From contig DATHUR010000181.1 of the NCBI GenBank assembly GCA_035462025.1, positions 28,315-92,314 of the forward strand: DNA of 64,000 nucleotides. The letters run 5' to 3'. Source of the stretch: Egicoccus sp035462025. Lineage in GTDB: Bacteria; Actinomycetota; Nitriliruptoria; Nitriliruptorales; Nitriliruptoraceae. The position numbers were made by a program, and so were the translations under genes. The number at the start of each line of letters is the position of its first letter. Within the stretch, counting starts at the first letter, position 1. This document shows, piece after piece, positions 1 to 7,950 of the stretch. The notes beneath the pieces are model-generated. The model was not told the DNA's origin. It was given only the letters and a program-made list of their open reading frames with translations, and did no database searches.

Positions 1-155
1 GCACCTCCCGGAACTCGTCGCCACCGCGTGCGCGTGCCGGGGTGGCTGATGGCTTGGCTGTCGACGGCGGGCCGCCAGACGTCACCGCGACGATAGTGCG
101 CCAGGTCGCCGCGCGGGCGGGTTCGGCGCACCGCGAACAGGACTGTTCGCCCCGA

Positions 156-161
156 TAGCGT
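156..161 (+). promoter_or_regulatory. Candidate -10 element for the GH13/PfkB operon
   Basis: TAGCGT fits the actinobacterial TAnnnT -10 pattern and lies 39 nt upstream of the GTG at 201, leaving a leader of about 33 nt with a GGAA ribosome-binding site. No clear -35 is visible. Nothing else in bases 1-200 can be supported. A short plus-strand frame ending TGA at 46-48 could be the tail of a gene entering from the left, but it is too short to judge. Confidence 0.4.
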
Positions 162-200
162 GTCGCGGTCGCGGACCCGGACACGACGAAGGAACCAACC

Positions 201-1814
201 GTGGCATGGTGGCAAGGAGCGGTCGGGTACGAGATCTACGTGCGCTCGTTCGCCGACAGCGACGGCGACGGCATCGGCGACCTGCGCGGCATCCGCGATC
301 GGCTGCCCTACCTCGCCGACCTCGGGGTGGACCTGGTCTGGGTGACACCGTTTTATCCGTCGCCCCAGGCCGACCACGGCTACGACGTGTCGGACTACCT
401 CGGCGTGGAACCGACCTACGGCACCGTCGACGACGCCGTCACGCTGATCGACCGGGCCCACGAACTCGGTTTGAAGGTCGTCTTCGACCTCGTGCCCAAC
501 CACACCTCCAGCCAGCACCCCTGGTTCCTCGACGCCCTGACCGGACGTGACGCCGAGCACCGCGACTTCTACGTGTGGCGCGACCCGGCTCCCGACGGCG
601 GCCCGCCCAACAACTGGGTCAGCAACTTCGGCGGTCCGGCCTGGACCCTCGACGAGGCGTCGGGCCAGTACTACCTGCACCTGTTCCTGCCCGAACAGCC
701 CGACCTCAACTGGGCCGACGACCGGGTCCGCGCCGCCTTCGCCGACATCATCGACACGTGGTTCGGCCGTGGGGTGGACGGCATCCGCATCGACGTCGCG
801 CACGCGCTGGTCAAGGACGAGCGGTTCCGCGACAACCCCCTGCTGGTCGAGGTCGATCCCGGCGCGTCGCCCGGGGAACGGTTCAAGGCGTTCGAGCACC
901 TCTACGACCAGGACCAGGAGGGCGTCCTCGACATCTACCGCGAGTGGAACCGGATCGCGGCCAAGCACGACGCCATGCTGCTCGGCGAGGTCTACCTGCT
1001 GCAGACCGAGCGGCTGCGACGCTACGTCGAGGACGGCGACGGTCTGCACCTCGCCTTCGCGTTCGCCACCCTGCACACCCCCTGGGACGTCGAGCAGATC
1101 CGCACGACCCTCGGCGGACTCGTCGAGGCCGGCGGCGGGCACTTCGCCTGGCCGCTGGGCAGCCACGACGACCCGCGTGCCGCGACCCGTTTCGGGGGCG
1201 GTGAGGTCGGGGCCCGCCGGGCGCGCGCGTACCTGACGCTGCTGTGCGGCCTGCCCGGCGTCCCCTTCATCTACCAGGGGGACGAACTCGGCCTCGACGA
1301 CGGCACCCTGGCCGACGACTCCGCCCAGGACCCGATTGCCGTGCGCAACCCGGGTGCGGCGGGACGCGACCCGGTCCGCACGCCGATGCTGTGGGAACCG
1401 GTCGACGGCTTCGGGTTCACCACCGGCACGCCGTGGCTGCCGTTCGGCGACAACCGGCGTCCGGAGCAGGCGGCCGCCGCCCAGACCGGGGTCCCCGGCT
1501 CGCCACTCGAGCGCACCCGCGACCTGCTGCGGGCCAGACGGGAACTGCCGGCGCTGCGCCACGGCACCGGATGGGACTGGCTGACCTCCGCCGGTCCGGT
1601 CATCGCGCTGCGACGCATCCCGGAGGAGCCGGCGACCGCAGCCGAGGTCGTGACCGCGCTGCACGTCGGCGCCGAGGGGTCGGCCGAGCCGGTGTCGTTC
1701 CCGCTGCCGGCCGCCGGGCGCGTCGTCCACGCCAGCGGCGACGGTGTCGAGGTGTCGGGAACCACGCTGCGCCTGCCACCGGACACCGCCGCGATCGTGG
1801 AGTTGACGTCGTGA
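201..1814 (+). CDS. GH13 family alpha-glucosidase or sucrose hydrolase
   Basis: This 537-residue protein is a GH13 (alpha-amylase family) enzyme of the oligo-1,6-glucosidase/alpha-glucosidase type and should cleave alpha-glucosidic bonds of short sugars in the cytoplasm, since no signal peptide is visible. The TIM-barrel opens with YEIYVRSFADSDGDGIGDL. Region I is DLVPNHTS, the nucleophile Asp is near residue 198 in GIRIDVAH, the acid/base Glu near 262 in LLGEVYL, and the third Asp near 323 in GSHDDPR. The last motif has Ser where most relatives have Asn (GNHD). Length is normal. The GTG start follows GGAA at a good distance. The next gene, a PfkB sugar kinase, overlaps by four bases, so a sucrose-type substrate yielding glucose plus fructose is a reasonable inference. 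Trehalose synthase or isomaltase activity is possible. Confidence 0.88.
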   Translation: MAWWQGAVGYEIYVRSFADSDGDGIGDLRGIRDRLPYLADLGVDLVWVTPFYPSPQADHGYDVSDYLGVEPTYGTVDDAVTLIDRAHELGLKVVFDLVPNHTSSQHPWFLDALTGRDAEHRDFYVWRDPAPDGGPPNNWVSNFGGPAWTLDEASGQYYLHLFLPEQPDLNWADDRVRAAFADIIDTWFGRGVDGIRIDVAHALVKDERFRDNPLLVEVDPGASPGERFKAFEHLYDQDQEGVLDIYREWNRIAAKHDAMLLGEVYLLQTERLRRYVEDGDGLHLAFAFATLHTPWDVEQIRTTLGGLVEAGGGHFAWPLGSHDDPRAATRFGGGEVGARRARAYLTLLCGLPGVPFIYQGDELGLDDGTLADDSAQDPIAVRNPGAAGRDPVRTPMLWEPVDGFGFTTGTPWLPFGDNRRPEQAAAAQTGVPGSPLERTRDLLRARRELPALRHGTGWDWLTSAGPVIALRRIPEEPATAAEVVTALHVGAEGSAEPVSFPLPAAGRVVHASGDGVEVSGTTLRLPPDTAAIVELTS

Positions 1815-2737
1815 TCGTCGTCATCGGCGAGGCGCTGGTGGACCTCGCGCCCATCGCCGACGACCCGACCGGTGCGCTGCGGCCCCTGCTCGGCGGCTCG
1901 CCGTACAACGTCGCCGTCGGACTCGGCCGGCTCGGCACGGAGACCGCCTATCTCGGTTCGCTCTCGCTCGACGCCTTCGGCGAACGGTTGGCGCACCGGC
2001 TGGGTGACGAAGGCGTCTCGGTCCACCTGGTCGCGCGGACCGACGCACCGACCACGCTCGCCGTCGTGCACCTCGACGACGCCGGCCGCGCCAGCTACGG
2101 CTTCTACCTGGACGGGACCAGTGCCGCCGAGCTCACTCCCGACCACCTCGAGGGCTGGGAGACGGCGGACGCCGCACACGTCTCGCTCGGTGCCATCACG
2201 CTCGACACCGAGCCGGCCGGCGGCGTACTGGTCGCGTTGATCGAGCAGGAGCGCGGCGACACCCTGCTCAGCCTCGACCCCAACGTCCGGCCCACGGTCA
2301 TCGATGACCTGCGCCGCTACGGCACCCGCCTCGACCAGATCGTGCGCCTCACCGACCTCGTCAAGGTCAGCGACGAGGACCTGCAGATCCTGTATCCCGG
2401 CCGCGCACACGGCGACATCGCCAGGCGATGGGCGGCCGCGGGACCGGCCGCCGTCGTCGTCACACGCGGCCCCGAGGGGGCCGAGGTCCACCTCGCCGAC
2501 GGGAGGGCCGTCGTCGTCGAGGGCGAGACGGTCGAGGTCGCGGACACGGTCGGGGCGGGCGACGCCTTCACCTCGGGGCTGCTGCATGCGCTGGCTCGCG
2601 CCGACGCACTGTCACGCGAACGGGTCCGGGCACTCGACGAGGTGGCGTGGCGCGACGCCCTGACCACGGCCGTCCACGTCGCCGCGATCACCTGCACCCG
2701 CCCCGGCGCCGATCCGCCACGCGCGACCGACCTGTGA
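1811..2737 (+). CDS. PfkB family carbohydrate kinase, probably fructokinase
   Basis: The 308-residue protein belongs to the ribokinase/PfkB family, which phosphorylates sugars with ATP. The N-terminal strand is IVVIGEALVDL, the substrate-binding GGSPYNVAVGLGRLG motif follows near residue 31, and the C-terminal signature DTVGAGDAFTSG near residue 245 carries the catalytic Asp and anion hole. The GTG start was chosen because it overlaps the previous stop (GTGA) and gives the family's normal N-terminus; frames reaching further upstream run inside the glucosidase. Coupling to a glucosidase gene suggests fructose as substrate, but adenosine or other sugars cannot be excluded. Its TGA abuts the opposing gene's stop, forming the palindrome TGATCA. 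Confidence 0.9.
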   Translation: MIVVIGEALVDLAPIADDPTGALRPLLGGSPYNVAVGLGRLGTETAYLGSLSLDAFGERLAHRLGDEGVSVHLVARTDAPTTLAVVHLDDAGRASYGFYLDGTSAAELTPDHLEGWETADAAHVSLGAITLDTEPAGGVLVALIEQERGDTLLSLDPNVRPTVIDDLRRYGTRLDQIVRLTDLVKVSDEDLQILYPGRAHGDIARRWAAAGPAAVVVTRGPEGAEVHLADGRAVVVEGETVEVADTVGAGDAFTSGLLHALARADALSRERVRALDEVAWRDALTTAVHVAAITCTRPGADPPRATDL

Positions 2738-4120
2738 TCAGTCGGCGCGCAACGCGTCGAGGCGCTCGTCGCGGGGGTCCTCGTCGGCGTAGGACCAGTC
2801 GGACTGCTTGAGGTGGTAGCGGGGATGCCAGGTGACCTCGCCGGTCTCCTCGTCGATCGACTCGATCAGTGGCGTCGGCAGGTCTGCCGGGGTCGGTTCG
2901 CCGCGTTCGACGGTGGCGACGAACTCGTCGACGAAGGCCTGCATGGTGCTGGCCACGAGCAGTTGCGACCCGACGGGCAGGTAGCAGCGGTTGGCGTCGG
3001 TGACGGTGTGGCTGCGGCGCAACAGGGTCTCGAGGTCGGCCTGGGTCGCCTCGCCGCGCTGCACCTTGGCCAGGATCTCGTCCATGGCCGTGTTGCCGAG
3101 CTTGCAGGCGTTGCACTGCCCACAGGACTCGATGGCGAGGAAGTGGATGAGCACGGCCAGGACGTCGACGATGCTGCGCGAGGTGTCGTAGACGATGAAC
3201 CCGCCCGAGCCCATGCCGGCGCCGATGTCGGCCATCTCGTCGAAGCCCAGTGCGACGTCGAGCCGCTCGGGCGTGAGCACCATGTTGGACGTGCCCGAGT
3301 AGACGGCCTTGATGTCGCGGGCGCCGGCGATGTCGACCAGCAGCGTCCGTAGCGGCGTGCCGAGCGCCAATTCGTAGACACCGGGGTTGTCGACGTCGCC
3401 GACGACCGTGAAGACCATCGTGCCGGGCGAGGACTCGGTGCCGGCCTGGCGGAACCAGTCGGCCCCGTCGGCCAGGATCGAGGCGACGTGCGTGAGGGTT
3501 TCGACGTTGTTGACGATGGTCGGGTTCGGGACGGCCGTGGTGGCGTTGAGGCCCTGTTCGTAGGGGCGGATGATGCGCGGCATCGGCAGCTTGCCCTCGA
3601 TCACCTCGAGCATGCCGGTCTCCTCCCCGAACAGGTACGCGTCCGGGCCGAGGACGATCTCGATGCGGTCGGCGCCGCGCCAACCGACCTCGCGCACCTC
3701 GGCCAGGGCCGCCTGCAGACGCTGCACCGGTCGGGTGAACTTCTCCTTGATCCCGATGTAGGCCGTCTCGGCGCCGGTGGCGTGCAGCGCGATGCAGATG
3801 CCTTCGAGGAAGGCGTAGGGCTGCTGCTCGATCAGCACCCGGTCCTTGTAGGTGCCGGGCTCGCCCTCGGCGGCGTTGGCCACCAGGCTCAGGCGACCGC
3901 CGGCGCCCGCGGCGTTGTCGAGGACACCGCGCCACTTGCGTGCCGTCGGGAAGCCGGCGCCGCCGCGGCCGCGCAGGCCCGCGCGGTCGACCTCGGCGAT
4001 GACCTCGTCGGGGCGGATCTCCAGCGCGTGCGCCAGGCCGCGTCCGCCGCCCGCCGCCAGATGGGCGTCCAGACTGGTGACCGGGACGGGTGGGAGCAGG
4101 CGGTCGGCATCGTCACGCAC
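2738..4120 (-). CDS. Stand-alone NuoF-like NADH-binding flavoprotein
   Basis: About 460 residues related to NuoF/HoxF/FdhB, the FMN- and NADH-binding subunit of complex I and of NAD-linked hydrogenases and formate dehydrogenases. GRGGAGFPTARKW is the nucleotide-binding loop, YIGIKEKF and GAYLFGEET-like segments (here DAYLFGEETGML) form the NADH/FMN site, and ESCGQCNACKLG plus a later Cys bind the N3-type 4Fe-4S cluster. The frame is open to an ATG at 4204, but the GTG at 4120 has a GGAAG ribosome-binding site and gives the usual family N-terminus. No nuoE, nuoG or hydrogenase gene is adjacent, so its electron partner is unknown. Confidence 0.85.
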   Translation of the reverse strand: MRDDADRLLPPVPVTSLDAHLAAGGGRGLAHALEIRPDEVIAEVDRAGLRGRGGAGFPTARKWRGVLDNAAGAGGRLSLVANAAEGEPGTYKDRVLIEQQPYAFLEGICIALHATGAETAYIGIKEKFTRPVQRLQAALAEVREVGWRGADRIEIVLGPDAYLFGEETGMLEVIEGKLPMPRIIRPYEQGLNATTAVPNPTIVNNVETLTHVASILADGADWFRQAGTESSPGTMVFTVVGDVDNPGVYELALGTPLRTLLVDIAGARDIKAVYSGTSNMVLTPERLDVALGFDEMADIGAGMGSGGFIVYDTSRSIVDVLAVLIHFLAIESCGQCNACKLGNTAMDEILAKVQRGEATQADLETLLRRSHTVTDANRCYLPVGSQLLVASTMQAFVDEFVATVERGEPTPADLPTPLIESIDEETGEVTWHPRYHLKQSDWSYADEDPRDERLDALRAD

Positions 4121-4254
4121 GGGGGTTCTTCCGCTGGGCAGTGGGCCGGGTCGAGGATGGCCCGCGCAGAGCCCCCGGCGCAACCTCGACATGGGGTCGT
4201 TCATCCATGCCTGTCGTGTCCGGTCGACGGCGTCCGCGGCTGCGGGCGCATGGG

Positions 4255-4260
4255 TACCGT
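4255..4260 (+). promoter_or_regulatory. Candidate -10 element for the DUF4015 lipoprotein gene
   Basis: TACCGT matches TAnnnT, 39 nt before the ATG at 4300. It lies between the divergent NuoF-like gene and the lipoprotein gene. No convincing -35 is seen. Confidence 0.35.
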
Positions 4261-4299
4261 CTGCGCCCGGTCGATGCCAGACACCACCACGGGGGCCCG

Positions 4300-5925
4300 A
4301 TGCGCCGGTTGCCGAGCACTGTCGTCCGTCGTCTCACGGCCGCGGCCCTCGTCGGCGCGGCCGCACTGCTCGTCGCCGCCTGCGACACCGGCGCGCCCGA
4401 CCTCGAGTTCACCGGGCCCGACGACGGCGTCGTGCTGGCAGCCGACGCCGTCGCGGAGGCCGCCTGGGAGGTGCGCAGTCCGGAGACGGTGCCCGAGACG
4501 GTCGGGTTCGCGCTCGACGGTGAGCCGACGGAAGCCGAGGCGACCGACGGCGCGCTGCGGTGGACCGCCGCCGACCTCGACGACGGCGAGTACGTCCTGA
4601 GCGTGCAGCGCGACGATCCGGAGGACGACGCCGAACCAGAGACCCTCCACGAGTGGCGCTTCGCGCTGGACACCACCGCGCCCGAGATCGAGCTGACCTC
4701 GCCCGACAGTGCCGTGGTCGCCGGGGACCCGGTCGTTGTCGCCGGCACCACCGAACCGGGCGCCGTGGTCACCGTCGACGCGCAGGACACGACCGCCGGT
4801 GACGACGGCGGGTTCGAGGTCGAACTCGCCGACCCACCCGAGGGCGAGATCGCCATCGTTGCCGTCGACGCGGCCGGCAATGCCAGCGACGACGCGTTCA
4901 CGCTGGTGACCGTGCCGTCACGGGTCGAGGTCGAGCGGATCCGCGGCGTGCACGTGACGGCCTACGCGTGGGCGACCCCGAGCTACCGCGAACGCGTCCT
5001 GGCCATGATCGACGACGGGATCATCAACACGGTCGCACTCACCCTCAAGGACGAGGGTGGCATGGTCGGCTGGGACAGCGAGGTCGACCTCGCTCAGGCA
5101 TCCGGGGCCGCATCCGGCGTGTACGACCTCGCCGCGGTCGTCGAGGAACTGCACGCCCACGGGGCCCACGTGGCCGGCCGCATCGTGGCGTTCCGCGACG
5201 GCATGCTCGGCGGTCTCGCGCTCGAGCGTGGCGAGTCGGACTGGCTCATCCAGACTCCCGACGGTGAACCGTTCACCGGCAAGTACGGCTGTTGCTTCAT
5301 CAGCTTCGCCAGCCCAGACGTGATCGAGTACAACCTCGCGCTCGCCGAGGAGGCCGCGGCCGTCGGCGTCGACACGATCCTGTGGGACTACATCCGCCGC
5401 CCCGACGGTCCGGTCGAGAACATGGTCGTGCCCGGCGTCGCGGCGGATGCCGACGGTGCCACCCTCGAGGCCGCGGTCGCCGACTTCGCCCGGCAGGCCG
5501 ACGAGCGGCTCGCCAGGTACGGCGTCGGACACGCGGCCTCGCTGTACGGGATCGCCGCGGACCGTCCCACCCAGATCGCCCAGGACGTGCCGGCTCTGAG
5601 CGAGCACCTCGACTTCGTCGCGCCCATGGTCTACCCGTCGCACTGGGGACCCGGCGAGTACGGCGTCGCCGACCCCAACCGTCAGCCCTACGACATCATC
5701 ACCGCGACACTCGGGATCTGGAAGGAGACGGTCGACGGTGCCAGGGCCAGGATCGTGCCGTGGCTCGAGGACACCAGGTACCGCGAGTGGGACCGGCCGC
5801 ACCAGGTCCGCGAGCAGATCCGCGCCGCGCGCGACCAGGGCATCGAGGAGTTCCTGATGTGGGACCCCAACGTGCAGTACACCCTCGAGGCGTACGACAC
5901 CATCCCCGAGGGTCGCGAGGAGTGA
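4300..5925 (+). CDS. Lipoprotein with Ig-like domain and DUF4015 glycosidase-like domain
   Basis: A 541-residue exported lipoprotein. Residues 1-28 form a lipoprotein signal peptide ending in the lipobox LVAAC. Residues 35-210 are acidic and contain a bacterial Ig-like repeat (TTAPEIELTSP, then AGTTEPGAVVTVD). From about residue 213 (RIRGVHVTAYAW) to the end it matches DUF4015, a TIM-barrel domain classed as a putative glycoside hydrolase, with the typical ILWDYIRRPDGP and DFVAPMVYPSHWGPGEYG segments. It probably binds or cleaves a polysaccharide at the cell surface; the substrate is not known for the family. The ATG at 4300 was chosen because upstream in-frame starts lack a signal peptide. 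Confidence 0.85.
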   Translation: MRRLPSTVVRRLTAAALVGAAALLVAACDTGAPDLEFTGPDDGVVLAADAVAEAAWEVRSPETVPETVGFALDGEPTEAEATDGALRWTAADLDDGEYVLSVQRDDPEDDAEPETLHEWRFALDTTAPEIELTSPDSAVVAGDPVVVAGTTEPGAVVTVDAQDTTAGDDGGFEVELADPPEGEIAIVAVDAAGNASDDAFTLVTVPSRVEVERIRGVHVTAYAWATPSYRERVLAMIDDGIINTVALTLKDEGGMVGWDSEVDLAQASGAASGVYDLAAVVEELHAHGAHVAGRIVAFRDGMLGGLALERGESDWLIQTPDGEPFTGKYGCCFISFASPDVIEYNLALAEEAAAVGVDTILWDYIRRPDGPVENMVVPGVAADADGATLEAAVADFARQADERLARYGVGHAASLYGIAADRPTQIAQDVPALSEHLDFVAPMVYPSHWGPGEYGVADPNRQPYDIITATLGIWKETVDGARARIVPWLEDTRYREWDRPHQVREQIRAARDQGIEEFLMWDPNVQYTLEAYDTIPEGREE

Positions 5926-5940
5926 GCGACGCCTCCTCGC
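5915..5940 (+). terminator. Candidate hairpin terminator after the DUF4015 gene
   Basis: GCGAGGAG (5915-5922) and CTCCTCGC (5933-5940) form an 8-bp stem with a 10-nt loop that spans the stop codon. There is no T-run, as is common for terminators in GC-rich genomes. Confidence 0.35.
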
Positions 5941-5965
5941 GCTCGGGCAGCGGACGATCGACGGG

Positions 5966-5971
5966 TAGCGT
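5966..5971 (+). promoter_or_regulatory. Candidate -10 element for the alpha/beta hydrolase gene
   Basis: TAGCGT, identical to the element before the GH13 gene, is 38 nt upstream of the GTG at 6010. Confidence 0.35.
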
Positions 5972-6009
5972 GCAGCCCGTCACGTCCGCCCGGACAGCGA
6001 GGTCGCACG

Positions 6010-6588
6010 GTGCCCCTCTCCGCCCAACTCGGTGCCCATGAGGTCACGTTCGAAGACGTGGGCGGCGAGGGCCCACCGATCCTGCTCACACCCGGGAGCG
6101 CTGCGTCGGCCGCGGACCTGCGCACCCGGTTCGACCGCTTCGGCCGCGTGTACCGGCTGATCGCCTGGGATCCGCCCGAGGTCGCGGGCGACGCCAGGGT
6201 GGGCGAGGTCGCCGGGCTCGCGCTCGACCTGCTGCACCATCAGGGCATCGAACGGGCGATCCTCGTGGGCGACGGCGAGGGCGCGCTGGTGTGTCTGCGC
6301 GCCGGCCTGCAGGCCCCCGACCGCGTCCGGGGCCTGGTCCTGCTCGACGTGCCCGAGGGCGGGGCCCGCGAACTCGACCGCATCGAGGAACTCGACGTCC
6401 CCATGGTCGTCGTGCAGACGCAGGCCGGTGGTGCCCGCTCGCACGACGCGACCCGCGGGTTGGGGGCGGCGATCCGCGACAACCGCGGTGTGCACCTGCT
6501 CGAGGGACCGGCTCCCGCGGTCGACCCGACCCGCGAGGCCGACGTCGACCCGTTCATCCGCGACTACCTCGAGTCCCTCCCCGCCTGA
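6010..6588 (+). CDS. Short alpha/beta-hydrolase-fold protein lacking the nucleophile serine
   Basis: The 192-residue protein has the alpha/beta-hydrolase pattern of strand, nucleophile elbow and helix: AILVGDGEGALVCLRAGLQAPDRVRGLVLLD. At the elbow the usual G-x-S-x-G reads GDGEG, so Gly replaces the catalytic Ser. The cap domain normally found between strands 6 and 7 is missing, which explains the short length (relatives are 250-300 residues). A final HLLEG segment resembles the region of the catalytic His. It is therefore probably not a conventional esterase; a binding or regulatory role is possible. The start is a GTG with a weak ribosome-binding site. Confidence 0.7.
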   Translation: MPLSAQLGAHEVTFEDVGGEGPPILLTPGSAASAADLRTRFDRFGRVYRLIAWDPPEVAGDARVGEVAGLALDLLHHQGIERAILVGDGEGALVCLRAGLQAPDRVRGLVLLDVPEGGARELDRIEELDVPMVVVQTQAGGARSHDATRGLGAAIRDNRGVHLLEGPAPAVDPTREADVDPFIRDYLESLPA

Positions 6589-6634
6589 CCCGACCCCATC
6601 GCGGTCATCGTCGCCATCGCCGTCCGGCTCGGAA

Positions 6635-6714
6635 ACTGGGCTTCGTCCCGGCAATGGTGGCTCGGCACCGTCGGGGGTCCAGCGAGGTCGCACGGAAGTG
6701 GGCCTTGTCCCAGT
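6635..6714. repeat. Pair of ACTGGG-N6-CCCAGT palindromes, downstream side of the AbiEi-like gene
   Basis: Two 18-bp inverted repeats occupy 6635-6652 (ACTGGG, six bases, CCCGGC) and 6697-6714 (AGTGGG, six bases, CCCAGT), with centres 62 bp apart. The same pair with the same spacing occurs on the other side of the gene at 7816-7895. They lie in the gap between convergent genes, so they could also act as weak terminator hairpins. Confidence 0.6.
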
Positions 6715-6754
6715 TCCCACGCGGGGCGACGCACGTAACGGGGTGGCGGTGCGC

Positions 6755-7708
6755 TCAGAGCGACGGTGGCAGCGGTCGCACGGCGACCGGAGGCCGCACG
6801 CCGAGTTCATGAGCGCGGACGGTCAAACGGCCCGCCAGCGTGCCGAGCAACACCTCGGGTTCCTCGAGGTCGCGTTTGGTCACGTAGAAGACGTCGACGC
6901 GCTCGCGGCGCAGTTCATCGTCACGCTCGTCGTCCGCGATCCGCTGCGCCACGTATGCATGGTCCACCTCGCCCAGATAGTCACAAGCGAGTCGGCAGCG
7001 ACGCGAGTAGAAGTCCGGACGACGGCGTCGCGTGACCCAGACCTGCGGCTCGAACGCCGGCTCGAAACAATTCATGACCGGGGCCAGCCGCCGTTCGCCC
7101 TCGGATTCGACGCGGAGCCCACCCCCGCGGTCGAGGACCTGCTCGAGGACGGGGACACCAGGTGAGCTTCCCCGCCGCTGCGCCAGCCGACCTTCCAATC
7201 GGTCGATGCTGGCCAGCCTCTTGCCGCGCAGGTGATCCCACGCGACCCGCAGATCCCGCTCTTCGAAGCCGTCGAGCAGGCCTGCGCTGTCGATCAGGGC
7301 GTCGAGCGGTCCAGCCACCTTCACACCGCCGTACGTGGTGACGCCGCGCCGGACCGCGTCGCCGTCGGGGCGATACGAGAAGTCGACGTTGCGCAGGCTC
7401 CGACCCGGGGCGACCAGGATCTCGAAGGTGTCCGCCCCCAGGTACGCGGGCACACCGTAGAGGCCGAGCGCGACCGGCCCGGTCACGACGGCGTGCGGAC
7501 GGGCCCGTAGTGCCGCGCCGAAGGCCCGCTGCTCGGGCAGTTCGGCCGTCCCTCTCAGGCGATGGACACCACGCAGCATCGGCTCGAAGCGTCCACTGCG
7601 CAGCAGGTCGTCAGCGACCTGAGTCCCGAGCATGGCGGCGAGTTGGTGGCGCGCAAGCACACCGCGCTGCTCGCGGCACAGGTCGTACGCCTCGTCGAGT
7701 CGGTCCAT
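6755..7708 (-). CDS. AbiEi-type antitoxin-domain protein with DUF559-like nuclease fold
   Basis: A 317-residue protein of a common actinobacterial family: an N-terminal winged-helix domain like the AbiEi antitoxin (DEAYDLCREQRGVLARHQL, residues 3-21), a central AbiEi_4-like region, and a C-terminal Vsr/DUF559 endonuclease-like fold starting about residue 235 (RRRRPDFYSRRCRLACDYLG). In DUF559 proteins the core usually reads E-x-D-G after PDF; here it is CDYLG, so the nuclease site may be altered. No AbiEii toxin is next to it. ATG 7708 was chosen; GTG 7714 is equally possible. Family members are widespread, often in variable loci, and their function is not established. Confidence 0.75.
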   Translation of the reverse strand: MDRLDEAYDLCREQRGVLARHQLAAMLGTQVADDLLRSGRFEPMLRGVHRLRGTAELPEQRAFGAALRARPHAVVTGPVALGLYGVPAYLGADTFEILVAPGRSLRNVDFSYRPDGDAVRRGVTTYGGVKVAGPLDALIDSAGLLDGFEERDLRVAWDHLRGKRLASIDRLEGRLAQRRGSSPGVPVLEQVLDRGGGLRVESEGERRLAPVMNCFEPAFEPQVWVTRRRRPDFYSRRCRLACDYLGEVDHAYVAQRIADDERDDELRRERVDVFYVTKRDLEEPEVLLGTLAGRLTVRAHELGVRPPVAVRPLPPSL

Positions 7709-7815
7709 GTCCACGAGCGTCGCCCAGGTTGCGCTCCACGACCAGCACCACGACGTCGGGCCCTGTGGAGGAGCGCCGCGCCCGAACACGTCCGGGCCGG
7801 CCGCCTCCTCCGATT

Positions 7816-7895
7816 ACTGGAAACGATCCCAGTTGTGGCGGCTTCTCCACCGGCACCGGCCCCCTTGCCGGCCCAAGACTGGGATGGATCCCAGT
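7816..7895. repeat. Pair of ACTGGG-N6-CCCAGT palindromes, upstream side of the AbiEi-like gene
   Basis: Inverted repeats at 7816-7833 (ACTGGA, six bases, CCCAGT) and 7878-7895 (ACTGGG, six bases, CCCAGT; 8 bp perfect per arm), again with centres 62 bp apart. They lie between kgd (stop 7951) and the AbiEi-like start (7708), 108 and 170 bp upstream of it. Possible roles are operators of the AbiEi-like protein, ends of a cassette, or the kgd terminator. Confidence 0.65.
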
Positions 7896-7950
7896 TTCGG
7901 GCCGAAGGGGTCGGCGGGCCCGGGCGGTCACCGGGCCCGCGTGTCGGGGG

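Noticed and set aside
1..48. C-terminal end of a gene entering from the left
   Set aside because: Only about 15 codons are visible before TGA at 46-48, with no recognisable features.
6755..7895. A complete AbiE toxin-antitoxin pair
   Set aside because: Only the antitoxin-like gene is present; no AbiEii nucleotidyltransferase frame exists on either strand nearby.
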